Below, piece after piece: positions 7,222 through 16,224 of a stretch of DNA of 36,594 bases. Numbering within the stretch: the stretch's first letter is position 1; each line of letters begins with the position of its first letter. Under the pieces are notes generated by a model. The model saw nothing but the letters and a program-made list of their open reading frames with translations. It did no database searches and had not been told where the DNA came from. Source of the DNA: Alphaproteobacteria bacterium (lineage in GTDB: Bacteria > Pseudomonadota > Alphaproteobacteria > Bin65); NCBI GenBank assembly GCA_022819985.1, contig JAJEGH010000051.1, positions 1 to 36,594 on the forward strand, in the 5' to 3' direction. Position numbers and translations under genes: made by a program.

Positions 7222-9300
7222 TTGGCCGGATACGCGGAATCGCTCGCCCTTCTACAGAAGGCGTTGGCAAATGAATCGGCCGAATTTCGGGACGGCCAGT
7301 TCGAGGCTATCGACGCGCTGGCGAACCGGCGCGAGCGCCTGCTGGTCGTGCAGAGGACCGGGTGGGGCAAGAGCTTCGTCTATTTCATCGCGACGCGGCT
7401 GCTGCGGGATCGGGGGCGCGGACCGACCCTGATCGTCTCGCCGCTTCTGGCGCTGATGCGAAACCAGATCCAGGCCGCCGAGCGCCTGGACCTGCGGGCG
7501 CACACGATAAATTCGACGAATCCCGGCGAGTGGGCGGAAATCGCTCAGGCGCTGAAGGAGGACCGTGTCGACATTCTTCTGATCTCTCCCGAGCGGCTGG
7601 CCAGCGAGGATTTCCTTGAGAACATCCTTATGCCGATGGCGGGGCGTATCGGCCTGCTCGCGGTCGACGAGGCGCATTGCATTTCCGACTGGGGCCACGA
7701 CTTTCGGCCCGATTACCGGCGCCTAGTGAACTTTTTGCGGCTCATGCCCGGCAATGTGCCGATTCTGGGAACGACCGCGACCGCAAACGATCGCGTCATT
7801 GCGGACGTAAGGGCACAACTCGGCGACATCGGTATCCAGCGCGGCAACCTGCGCCGCCGCAGCCTCGCGCTCCAGAATATCCGTCTGCCGTCGCCGGTCG
7901 AGCGCCTGGCCTGGCTCGTCACGCATATAAAGGCGCTGCCGGGCACCGGGATCGTCTACACCCTGACCAAACGCGACGCCTACCGGGTGTCGGGATGGCT
8001 GTCCCGGAACGGCATCGCCGCCGAGGCCTACCACTCGGATGTTGCCGACGACCGCCGCCGGCTCCTCGAAGAGCGGTTGCTGGAAAACCGGATCAAGGCC
8101 CTGGTCGCCACGACCGCCCTTGGAATGGGCTATGACAAGCCCGACCTCGGTTTCGTCGTGCATTTCCAGGCGCCCGGATCGATCATCGGCTACTATCAGC
8201 AGGTCGGGCGCGCGGGCCGCGCTATCGACCGTGCCGTCGGGGTCGTGTTGTCGGGCGAGGAAGACGGCCGCATCCACGAATTTTTCCGGCGCACGGCTTT
8301 CCCGGATGAGAGGTGGGTAACGTCGATACTGGAAGCTCTCGAAGACAGCGACGGGCTGAATATTCGGGAGCTGGAAACGGCGATCAACCTGCGCTACGGC
8401 CAGATCGCGCAGGCGTTGAAATTTCTCTCCGTCGAGACTCCGGCGCCGGCGGTCAGGATCGGTTCGAAGTGGCGGCGCACCCCGGTTCCCTACAGCATGG
8501 ATCGCGAGCGCATCCGCCGGTTGACCGGCCAGCGCGAAACGGAGTGGGACGAGGTACAGCGCTACATCGACCACCGCGGGTGCCTGATGGCGTTTCTCGC
8601 CCGCGCGCTGGACGACCCGGATCCCGGACCGTGCGGAAAATGCGCTTCGTGCCTCGGGTGCCCGGTGGTGTCGCCGTCGTACGATCGCGCGGCCGCGCCG
8701 ACCGCATCGCGTTTTCTTGCCCGGTCCGAACTGCCTTTGCGCTGCAAAACGCAAGCCCCCAGGGATGCCTTTGCAGAATACGGTCTGGCCGGAAGCCTGC
8801 CCGCCGACTGGCGCGCCGAGGCCGGGCGCGTCCTGGCCCGCTGGGGCGATCCGCCCTGGGGCAGCGCGGTCGCGGAAGACAAGCAGGAAGGCCGCTTCCG
8901 CGACGAGCTGGTCGATGCCGCTGCGGAAATGCTGCGCGAACGCTGGCGGCCGGCGCCTTTCCCGGCCTGGGTCGCCTGCGTTCCGTCCCGAAGGCGCCCC
9001 CGGCTGGTGCCCGACTATGCCGCCCGGCTCGCCGGGGCGCTGGACTTGCCGTTCGAGGAGGCGGTGGTCAAGGTACGCGACAACGAAGAACAGAAGATGC
9101 AGCACAATCGCCATCACCAATGCCGCAATCTCGACGGCGTCTTCGCGATCGGGGGCGCGCTTCGCCCCGGTCCGGTGCTGCTCGTCGACGACGTGGCGGA
9201 TTCGGGATGGACGTTGACGGTGATTTCCGTGCTTCTGCGGCGCGCCGGCAGCGGGCCGGTCTGGCCGCTGGCCCTGGCGAGCGCGAGCATGGCGGGATGA
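7222..9300 (+). CDS. RecQ-family helicase fused to phosphoribosyltransferase
   Basis: About 692 residues from TTG 7222. The N-terminal half is a RecQ-type superfamily 2 DNA helicase: Walker A TGWGKS (46-51), Walker B DEAH (149-152), GTTATAND (about 183-190) and motif VI QQVGRAGR (326-333). A RecQ zinc site follows, with cysteines near 454, 471, 474 and 477. I see no HRDC domain. The C-terminal part (about 570-690) is a ComF-like phosphoribosyltransferase with CVPSRRRP and the PRPP loop LLVDDVADSGWT (about 653-664). Similar helicase-PRTase fusions beside DprA occur, as I recall, in actinobacteria. The start is uncertain: ATGs at 7000 and 7069 are in frame, but their extra residues look non-coding. 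AAAGGGAA precedes the TTG. The DprA-like gene begins 1 bp after the stop. Likely DNA-sensing or defence role; inference. Confidence 0.85.
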   Translation: MAGYAESLALLQKALANESAEFRDGQFEAIDALANRRERLLVVQRTGWGKSFVYFIATRLLRDRGRGPTLIVSPLLALMRNQIQAAERLDLRAHTINSTNPGEWAEIAQALKEDRVDILLISPERLASEDFLENILMPMAGRIGLLAVDEAHCISDWGHDFRPDYRRLVNFLRLMPGNVPILGTTATANDRVIADVRAQLGDIGIQRGNLRRRSLALQNIRLPSPVERLAWLVTHIKALPGTGIVYTLTKRDAYRVSGWLSRNGIAAEAYHSDVADDRRRLLEERLLENRIKALVATTALGMGYDKPDLGFVVHFQAPGSIIGYYQQVGRAGRAIDRAVGVVLSGEEDGRIHEFFRRTAFPDERWVTSILEALEDSDGLNIRELETAINLRYGQIAQALKFLSVETPAPAVRIGSKWRRTPVPYSMDRERIRRLTGQRETEWDEVQRYIDHRGCLMAFLARALDDPDPGPCGKCASCLGCPVVSPSYDRAAAPTASRFLARSELPLRCKTQAPRDAFAEYGLAGSLPADWRAEAGRVLARWGDPPWGSAVAEDKQEGRFRDELVDAAAEMLRERWRPAPFPAWVACVPSRRRPRLVPDYAARLAGALDLPFEEAVVKVRDNEEQKMQHNRHHQCRNLDGVFAIGGALRPGPVLLVDDVADSGWTLTVISVLLRRAGSGPVWPLALASASMAG

Positions 9301-9301
9301 C

Positions 9302-10825
9302 ATGATCGCGGATCTCCGGACGCAGGCGGTGCTGCTGCTGACGGTCTCGCTCGGCAGGGCGGACAGGGACGGAGCGAAGCCGCTGTCGCCCGGCGAATGG
9401 GCGCGGCTGGCGGAATGGCTCGAGGACCGCGGTCTCGACCCCTCCGCCCTGATGGCGGGCGATCCTGCAGCGCTCCTGTCCGGGTGGGCAGACCGGTCGA
9501 TTACGCCGGAGCGGCTGGACGGTCTTCTCGGCCGCGGCGCGGCGCTCGGCCTGGCGGCGGAGAAATGGCAGCGCGCCGGCCTGTGGCTCCTGACCCGGCC
9601 GGATCCGGGCTATCCCGCCCGTCTCGGGAAACGCCTCGGGCCCAAGGCGCCTCCCGTACTGTTCGGCTGCGGCCGGGCGGCGCTTCTGAGTCCGAAGCGC
9701 AGCGGCCTTGCCGTTGTCGGGTCGCGCGGCGCCGGCGAGGACGATCTGGCGTTCAGCGAGGAACTCGGCGCGGCGGCGGCGCGGGACGGCCGCTCGATCG
9801 TTTCCGGCGGTGCGCGCGGCGTCGACCGGGCCGCAATGAAGGGCGCGCTCGACAGCGAAGGCACCGCCGTTGCGGTGCTCGCCGACGGTCTGCTGCACGC
9901 GGCGACATCCGCGCTCTACCGCCGCCCGCTTCTTTCCGGCGATCTGGCGCTGGTCTCGGCGGTCAACCCGGAGGCGCGGTTCAATGTCGGCAATGCGATG
10001 GCCCGCAACCGCTACATCTACTGTCTGGCCGATGCCGCCGTCGTCGTGGCCAGCGCGCGCGGCAGCGGCGGCACCTGGCACGGGGCGTGCGAGAACGCGA
10101 AGGAAGGCTGGGTTCCGCTCTGGGTCAGGCCCACCCGCGATCCGGATTCGGGCAATGACGACCTGGCCGAGCAGAAGGGCGCCCGTCGGTTGCCCGATCG
10201 GCTGGACTCCCTGGCCGCCCTGTTCGAAACCCCGGACGCCGCCCCGGCGCCTGTTCCGGAGGAGATATTCGGGGAACCGCAATTCCCGTATGCGCCCGCG
10301 CCCGATTCCCTGTCGGTTGCCGGACAGGAAAGCCGTATTCCGCCGGTCCCGAACCATCTGACATTCTACAGCCTGTTTCTGGCGAAGCTGGCGGCGATAA
10401 CGGCCGAAGAGCCGCTTTCCGAAGACGCGGTCGCGCAACGTCTCGATATTGCGAAGAGGCAGGCAAAGGAATGGCTTGCGCGCGGCGTCGCCGAAGGGAA
10501 CGCCGAAAAGGTGACGCGACCGGTCCGGTACCGCGCCCCGCCGCGGGAACACTCGCTGCCGCTGGATCAACCGGCCCCAGAGCCGGCAACGCCGCCCGGA
10601 CCGGAAAGCGCGTCGGCGGCATTTGCGAATCGGATGGAATTCCAGACCCTGTTCCAGGCGCGGTTGGACGAATTGACAGCCGGCGGACCGTGCGCCGCCG
10701 CCGTTATCGTGCAAAGCCTCGACGACGTGACGCGGTATCAGGTGCAGGAATGGCTCCGGCGCAGCGTCGCCGGCAACAAAATCCGCAAATCGGGAAAGCC
10801 GGTCCGATACAGCCGCCCCGAGTGA
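9302..10825 (+). CDS. DprA-like protein with duplicated C-terminal domain
   Basis: 507 residues, longer than normal DprA. A divergent N-terminal helical part is followed by a DprA/Smf Rossmann core at about 95-300: PGYPARL, VVGSRGAGED (138-147), SGGARGVDRAAMKGAL (168-183), NRYIYCLADAAVVV (236-249) and SGGTWHGACE (255-264). Two homologous winged-helix-like repeats follow at about 355-411 and 447-504. Both read FxxLFxAxLxxLT...QxxEWLxRxVAxxxxxKxxxPVRY, and a Pro-rich linker separates them. Classical DprA loads RecA on incoming single-stranded DNA; here coupling to the helicase-PRTase (1-bp gap) suggests a specialised partner or antitoxin-like role, as for DprA proteins paired with PRTases in ShosTA. 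That link is inference. Confidence 0.83.
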   Translation: MIADLRTQAVLLLTVSLGRADRDGAKPLSPGEWARLAEWLEDRGLDPSALMAGDPAALLSGWADRSITPERLDGLLGRGAALGLAAEKWQRAGLWLLTRPDPGYPARLGKRLGPKAPPVLFGCGRAALLSPKRSGLAVVGSRGAGEDDLAFSEELGAAAARDGRSIVSGGARGVDRAAMKGALDSEGTAVAVLADGLLHAATSALYRRPLLSGDLALVSAVNPEARFNVGNAMARNRYIYCLADAAVVVASARGSGGTWHGACENAKEGWVPLWVRPTRDPDSGNDDLAEQKGARRLPDRLDSLAALFETPDAAPAPVPEEIFGEPQFPYAPAPDSLSVAGQESRIPPVPNHLTFYSLFLAKLAAITAEEPLSEDAVAQRLDIAKRQAKEWLARGVAEGNAEKVTRPVRYRAPPREHSLPLDQPAPEPATPPGPESASAAFANRMEFQTLFQARLDELTAGGPCAAAVIVQSLDDVTRYQVQEWLRRSVAGNKIRKSGKPVRYSRPE

Positions 10826-10849
10826 CAGGGCGAGGCAGCTTCCCCGACA

Positions 10850-12484
10850 TCACGACGCGGAACTGCTTGTCCCGTTCCCCCAATCCTCGGCGATCATCGC
10901 GGCCGCTTTCTCCGCGATCATGATGGTCGGGGCGTTGGTGTTCGAGCCGTTGATGACCGGCATGATGCTGGCGTCGGCGACGCGCAGGCCCTCGATCCCG
11001 CGGACGCGAAGGCGCGGATCGACCACGGCCATGGCGTCGGTCCCCATCCTGCAGGTGCCGACGGGGTGGAACACGGTGTCGCCGACGCTGCGGATCCAGG
11101 CGTCCAGGTCCGCATCGCTCTCGACATCCGGGCCGGGCGCCCGTTCTTCGGCGATATAGCGGGCGATCGCCGGCTGGCGGAACACGCCCCGCAGGGCCCT
11201 GACGCCGGCGCGCATGGTCCGGCGGTCGTTCTCCGTCGCAAGATAATTGGCGTTGAGGCGCGGCGGCGCGAACGGATCGTCCGAAGCCAGCCACAGCCGC
11301 CCGCGGCTCTCCGGCACCGTCATATGCACGCCGGCATAGAATCCGTGGCCGCCGTCCGGTCCCGGCCGCGCGAAGGGCAGATGGGTCACCGGCTTCAGGG
11401 CGGCGACGAAATTAAGCTGGATATCGGGCGCCGCCAGTTCCGGCCTCGTGCGAATGAAGCAGCCGCCCTGCAACGCGAAATCCGTCCCGAATCCGCGGCG
11501 GCGCAGCAGGGCGTTCACCGTATGCCAGGCGGCGCGGTCCAGCCTCAGTTCGTCGTAGATGCCGACCGGCGCGTTGCAGGCATACTGCAGCCGGGCGACG
11601 AGATGGTCGTGCAGGTTTTGGCCGACGCCGGGCAGTTCATGCACGACGGGTACGCCGGCCTCTCTCAGCCCGTCGGCCGGCCCGATGCCCGACAGCAGCA
11701 GCAGTTGGGGCGAGTTGATCGCGCCGCCGGACAGCACGATTTCGCGTACTGCGCGGACCTCGTGCATCCGGCCCCTGCTGCGGTAGTGCAGGCCGACCGC
11801 CTTGCCCCGTTCTACGGCCACCCGCGTTGTGTGGCATCCGGTGCGCACCGTCAGGTTGGGCCGTTCCATCGCCGGCTTGAGGAACGCCTGCGCCGTCGTC
11901 CAGCGCCGGCCGTCGCGGATCGTGAAATGGTAGCGGCCGAAGCCTTCGCGCTCCGGCTCGTTGAAATCCTCCGTCACCGGATAGCCGGCCTGGGCGCCCG
12001 CCTCAATCAGCGCGTCGTAGAGCGGCGCCGTCGCCCGGCCGCGCTGCACGGTAAGCGGCCCGCCCCGGCCGTGATGGCCGGCCTCCGGCCCCTGGAAATC
12101 CTCCGACTTCGTGAAAAAGGGCAGGACGTCGTCGTACGACCAGCCTGTGCAGCCCATCTGCCGCCAGCCGTCGTAATCGAGCCGGTGGCCGCGGGTGTAC
12201 ACCATGCCGTTGATCTGGTGCGAACCGCCAAGCACCTTGCCGCGCGGCCAGTTCAGCCGGCGGCCGTCGAGGCCGGGTTCCGGCTCGGTGACGTAGCTCC
12301 AGTTGTTGTAGCGCTTGCGGAACAGGATGCCGGCGGCCATCGGCACCCGGTAGAGCGGCATCCAGTCCCGCCCGCCGGCCTCCAGCACGAGGACGCGGAC
12401 GGCCGGGTCTTCGGACAGCCGCGCGCCCAGCACGCAGCCCGCGCTGCCCGCGCCGACGACGATATAGTCGAATTCCTCGGCCAT
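10850..12484 (-). CDS. GMC-family FAD oxidoreductase
   Basis: 544-residue glucose-methanol-choline oxidoreductase of the choline dehydrogenase-like branch, oxidising an alcohol with FAD. Features: the ADP-binding loop VVGAGSAGCVLGARLSE (about 9-25), FAD contact WPRGKVLGGSHQINGMVYTRG (near 82-102), the signature SGGAINSPQLLLLSGIGP, and the C-terminal catalytic HPVGTCRMG and NGSNTNAPTIMIAEKAA. ATG 12484 was preferred to the upstream ATG at 12553 because homology starts with MAEEFDYIVVGAG. It is convergent with the DprA-like gene (24 bp between stops) and follows a TAXI binding protein by 34 bp, so it may oxidise the compound imported by the TRAP system. Substrate unknown; choline is only the family default. 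Confidence 0.9.
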   Translation of the reverse strand: MAEEFDYIVVGAGSAGCVLGARLSEDPAVRVLVLEAGGRDWMPLYRVPMAAGILFRKRYNNWSYVTEPEPGLDGRRLNWPRGKVLGGSHQINGMVYTRGHRLDYDGWRQMGCTGWSYDDVLPFFTKSEDFQGPEAGHHGRGGPLTVQRGRATAPLYDALIEAGAQAGYPVTEDFNEPEREGFGRYHFTIRDGRRWTTAQAFLKPAMERPNLTVRTGCHTTRVAVERGKAVGLHYRSRGRMHEVRAVREIVLSGGAINSPQLLLLSGIGPADGLREAGVPVVHELPGVGQNLHDHLVARLQYACNAPVGIYDELRLDRAAWHTVNALLRRRGFGTDFALQGGCFIRTRPELAAPDIQLNFVAALKPVTHLPFARPGPDGGHGFYAGVHMTVPESRGRLWLASDDPFAPPRLNANYLATENDRRTMRAGVRALRGVFRQPAIARYIAEERAPGPDVESDADLDAWIRSVGDTVFHPVGTCRMGTDAMAVVDPRLRVRGIEGLRVADASIMPVINGSNTNAPTIMIAEKAAAMIAEDWGNGTSSSAS

Positions 12485-12518
12485 CCGGAGTCGGCCCCGT
12501 CCCGTCCCGCACCCGGTC

Positions 12519-13559
12519 CTAGCGCCCGGTCGACGCGGACGCCGCCCGGGCATCCCAGGCCTGGTCGGTGCGGTAGGCCGGCGGAATGTCGAGGCCCTTT
12601 TCCCGGTAGTAGCGTTCCGCTCCCGGATGCAGGCCGTGGGGCACCACGGCGAGGGCGCTGTCGAGATTGACGGCGCGCTTCATCCAGATGGCCCTGGCGT
12701 GGGCTTCCCCGACATTGTCCCAGAACGCCCTGGTGACGCGGTAGACGACCTCCTCCGGCATGTTGGCGCGCACGCCGATGCCGACCAGCGCGCCCAGCGT
12801 CGTCACCGGTTCGGTGTTGACCATGTTCTTTCCGTACAACGTCGGGTCGATCGTGCGGATCGTGCGTCCGGGGACCTTGAGCAACGAACCCTGCCGGGAC
12901 AGGTCGACCGGCAGCAGGCGCAGCCTGTTGTTCAGCACGATCTGCTGGATCGCCGGGCTTGGCGCATTGGCGGGAAAGACCAGGACGTCGAATTTCCTGT
13001 CCCCGAAGGCCCGGATCGCGGCGCTCCAGCCGATGTCGATCCGGGCATAGTCCCTGCCTGCCGCCATGCCGGTCTGGTTCTCGATCATGCGTGCGACATT
13101 GCGGGTCGCCGCGCCGCCGGGCGGGCCGATAAAGACGTTCCTGCCCCGGATCTGCTCCATGTTTTCGATGCCGGAATCGGCATAGGTCACAAAGTGATAG
13201 GGCCCGATCTCATAGGTGAAAATGTGGCGGAGCCGGGCGGACAACTCCTTGCCGTTTTTCAGCTTGCCGAACGGGCCGACCTGCTTTTCCATCAGCCACT
13301 GGCCGACCGGCGCCGGCATGAAGAAATCCATCTTGCCCGTGGCGGTCAGAAGCTGGTGGCGCATGCCGGTGCCGGTCGCCGTAACCCGGATTTCCAGATC
13401 CTTGACATATTTGTTCACGATGGCCGCAAACGCCGTGTTGACGGTAAACGGCGACATGCCCGGCGCCAGGCTGCCCATCCTGTAGAGATCCCTGGCCTGC
13501 ACCGTTCCGGCGCCCAGGGCGAAGGCCAGTCCGGCGGCAAGCGCAATTCCGGCTCTCAT
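12519..13559 (-). CDS. TAXI-family TRAP solute-binding protein (first)
   Basis: 346-residue periplasmic binding protein of the TRAP-associated extracytoplasmic immunogenic (TAXI) family. A signal peptide covers about residues 1-22 (hydrophobic core then VQA). YRMGSLAPGMSPF and later FIGPPGGAATRNVARMI are the TAXI ligand-binding segments, followed by GWSAAIRAFGDRKFDVLVFP. The start at ATG 13559 is supported by the signal peptide; longer frames run into the permease tail. It lies 217 bp after the fused TRAP permease and 34 bp before the GMC oxidoreductase. A second TAXI protein lies on the other side of the permease, so this one may give the transporter a second substrate. Confidence 0.87.
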   Translation of the reverse strand: MRAGIALAAGLAFALGAGTVQARDLYRMGSLAPGMSPFTVNTAFAAIVNKYVKDLEIRVTATGTGMRHQLLTATGKMDFFMPAPVGQWLMEKQVGPFGKLKNGKELSARLRHIFTYEIGPYHFVTYADSGIENMEQIRGRNVFIGPPGGAATRNVARMIENQTGMAAGRDYARIDIGWSAAIRAFGDRKFDVLVFPANAPSPAIQQIVLNNRLRLLPVDLSRQGSLLKVPGRTIRTIDPTLYGKNMVNTEPVTTLGALVGIGVRANMPEEVVYRVTRAFWDNVGEAHARAIWMKRAVNLDSALAVVPHGLHPGAERYYREKGLDIPPAYRTDQAWDARAASASTGR

Positions 13560-13776
13560 CGGTTTGCTCTCTCCAGACAGGGCCGGTCTCCGGTCGGCTG
13601 CCCCGCAATGTCGGGCAGCCGGCGGGCCGGGCGAAAGACCCTTCCCGGGCCGGCAGGCGGACGATCCGGAAAGACTATACAGCAGCGCTCCGAAGGCGAA
13701 AGCCGCGGTCTCCCGGGCGGACGGCGGACCGGACATGGCGTCTCCGGCGCCTCGGCGCCCTATCCGGAAACTCCGT

Positions 13777-16158
13777 TCAGTCGGGCAGGCGCGCCGGTTC
13801 GGCTTCTTCGCCGGGAACGGATTTGCGGCGGGAGCTGAAGACATGCCAGCCGATCCAGACGGCGGCGGCGGCGATGGCGGGGCCGTGGACCGTGGGATCG
13901 GCCGAAATGACGAGGGCGGCAAGCGCCAGGCGCAGCCCGATCTCCCACAGCGGCAGCCCGGCCCGGTCGAAGCGCGCCAGCGCGCTTGCGAGCAGGTAGA
14001 GCGCCAGTACCAGCCGCGCAAGCAGCCACAGCAGGGACGCGGCATGCACCGTGCCGTCGTAGCCCGGCAGGTAGGAAATCTCGGTGCCGCTCGCCGTGGG
14101 ATCCAGGAACGCTTCCTCGATCACGAGCAGTTCCGGATAGACCGCGAACACGAAGGGGATGACGAACATCACGATGCCCGACCGGACCGCGGAAAAGCCG
14201 GTCGCCATCGGTTCGGCCTTGGTGATGGAACTGGCCGCAAAGGCCGCGATCGCCACCGGCGGCGTGATCGCCGACGCCACCGCGAAGTAGAAGATGAACA
14301 TGTGCGCCGTGAAGATGGAAATGCCGAGCCCGGCGAGGACCGGCCCCATCAGCAGGGCGACATTCACATAGGCCGGCACCGCCGGCATGCCCATGCCGAG
14401 AAGCACCGCCAGCATCATGGTCATGACGAGCGCCATGAACTGGAACACGACGGAGCCGCCCGCGCCCAGGTTGAGGCTTTGCAGCCATTGCAGCACATCG
14501 AGAGATATGAAGAAGGGCAGGCCGGTGAATTTCAGGCAGAAATCGATGATCGAAACCGCCAGGAACATCAGGTAGAGCGTCGAAATCAGGATTCCGGCAT
14601 TCGAGAGCGCATCGAGCAGCTTGCGCGGCCGGGCGCGCATTTCTGGATCCAGGAAGAGCAGGAATATCAGTACGAAGACGGCCCACCAGCCGGCGCTTCC
14701 GGCGTCGCCGGCGGCGTTCTGGACCAGCTTCAGCAGCCACGGCAGCTCGGAGACCTTGCACACCCCCTCGGCGAAGACGCGCTCGGCGCCGAGCAGTCCG
14801 TCGAACCAGCCGCAGCCGACATTCTGCTTCGGCGTCAGCAGCAGGAACAGGATGATCAGGATCGGCCCGAAGATCATGACCAGGTTGTAGATATCCTGGC
14901 GCGACAGGTGCATGTCTTCGGTCAGCACGCCCAGGGCCTCGATATTCTGCTTGCGCGACTGGAAAACCGCCGAGAGGAAGAGGCAGAAGAAATAGGCGAA
15001 CGCGGGAATCGCGGCGGCAACGATCACGTCGCTGTAGGGAACCCCCGTCATCGCAGCCAGAACGAAGGCGGCGACGCCCATGACCGGCGGCATGATCGAG
15101 CCGCCGGACGAAGCCGCCGCCTCCACGCCGCCGGCGAACACGCGGGAAAAGCCGCGCTTGATCATCATCGGGATGGTCAGAACGCCGGTCGAGAGCACGT
15201 TGACGATCGGCCCGCCGGAGATGGTGCCGAACATCGCCGAGGACACGATGGCCGCGTGGGCCGGTCCGCCGCGCAGGCGCCGCGTCCATCGGAAGGCGAG
15301 CTTGATGAGCGACCGCCCGCCCGCCGAGGCGCCGAACAGCGAGCCCAGGATCAGGTACGGGAAAATCTCGTTGAGCGTGATGTCGATGAAACGGCCGAGC
15401 AGGCCGGAGGCGTTGTTGGTCAGGATGTCGTGAACCCGCGGCCGTCCGTCCGCCAGCGATCGCGGCTCGCCGCCCAGCTTGGTCACGAGATATTTGTCGA
15501 TGTCCTGGGCGCCGTAGAAGTACCAGATCAGGATGGTGACGATGGTGTAGGCGGCGATCAGCAACGCGACGAGGACGAGCGGAAAGCCCCAGACCTTGAT
15601 GTTGAAGGTCAGGAACACGACGATTGCGAGCCCCACGATCGCCACGATCCAGCCGCCCGTGGTGTACAGGCATTGCGGGTCTTCCACCGTCAGGGGCTCG
15701 GGCAGGCCGAGCATCTTGGCGGTCTCCTTTTCGACCTTCAGGCTCTCGGCGATCAGGCGTTCGCGGTCGCCGGTGAACCGGTCGATGAGGCAGACCGACT
15801 CGAACTCGACGAGGTAGGTGAGCGAGATGGCGATCGCCATCGTCACGAGCGCCAGGTCCATGAACAGGCCGAAACCGCGGCGCAGGCGGCTCCTGTCGGT
15901 CCAGGCGCGCCACATCGAATGATGCAGCGCCACCGTCAGCATCATCGCGGCGAAGTAGAGCGGGTAATAATATTCGTAGGGGAACTTGCGGATGATGAAG
16001 CGGGGATTGCCCGCGATATCCTGCGCCAGATCGTCGAGGCCGGGTATTCCCGGCATCATATTGATCAGGCCGACGACGACGAGGGCGATCGACAGCACAT
16101 AGACAATACGATGACTGAGGCCGCGGCGGACGGGGCCCGGAATGACATCTTCGGACAC
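13777..16158 (-). CDS. Fused TRAP transporter permease (small plus large subunit)
   Basis: 793-residue inner-membrane protein fusing the four-helix DctQ-like part (about residues 1-170) and the twelve-helix DctM-like part, the architecture that goes with TAXI binding proteins. Numerous hydrophobic segments are visible along the length, with conserved blocks such as MFGTISGGPIVNVLSTG, EAAASSGGSIMPPVMGVAAF, GMGMPAVPAYVNVALL and ASAITPPVAIAAFAAS. It would use the sodium or proton gradient to import a carboxylate-type solute delivered by TAXI proteins. It is flanked by two TAXI genes on the same strand (66 bp after the second, 217 bp before the first). Confidence 0.93.
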   Translation of the reverse strand: MSEDVIPGPVRRGLSHRIVYVLSIALVVVGLINMMPGIPGLDDLAQDIAGNPRFIIRKFPYEYYYPLYFAAMMLTVALHHSMWRAWTDRSRLRRGFGLFMDLALVTMAIAISLTYLVEFESVCLIDRFTGDRERLIAESLKVEKETAKMLGLPEPLTVEDPQCLYTTGGWIVAIVGLAIVVFLTFNIKVWGFPLVLVALLIAAYTIVTILIWYFYGAQDIDKYLVTKLGGEPRSLADGRPRVHDILTNNASGLLGRFIDITLNEIFPYLILGSLFGASAGGRSLIKLAFRWTRRLRGGPAHAAIVSSAMFGTISGGPIVNVLSTGVLTIPMMIKRGFSRVFAGGVEAAASSGGSIMPPVMGVAAFVLAAMTGVPYSDVIVAAAIPAFAYFFCLFLSAVFQSRKQNIEALGVLTEDMHLSRQDIYNLVMIFGPILIILFLLLTPKQNVGCGWFDGLLGAERVFAEGVCKVSELPWLLKLVQNAAGDAGSAGWWAVFVLIFLLFLDPEMRARPRKLLDALSNAGILISTLYLMFLAVSIIDFCLKFTGLPFFISLDVLQWLQSLNLGAGGSVVFQFMALVMTMMLAVLLGMGMPAVPAYVNVALLMGPVLAGLGISIFTAHMFIFYFAVASAITPPVAIAAFAASSITKAEPMATGFSAVRSGIVMFVIPFVFAVYPELLVIEEAFLDPTASGTEISYLPGYDGTVHAASLLWLLARLVLALYLLASALARFDRAGLPLWEIGLRLALAALVISADPTVHGPAIAAAAVWIGWHVFSSRRKSVPGEEAEPARLPD

Positions 16159-16224
16159 TGCTGCACTCGCCCGCTGCGGCGGAAGGGCCGCGGCGAATAC
16201 CGCGGCCCCTTAAGCCGGTTCAGA

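Noticed and set aside
12519..14045. 508-residue open frame joining the permease tail region with the first TAXI protein
   Set aside because: The TAXI signal peptide begins at ATG 13559; upstream residues are the permease gene read in another frame.
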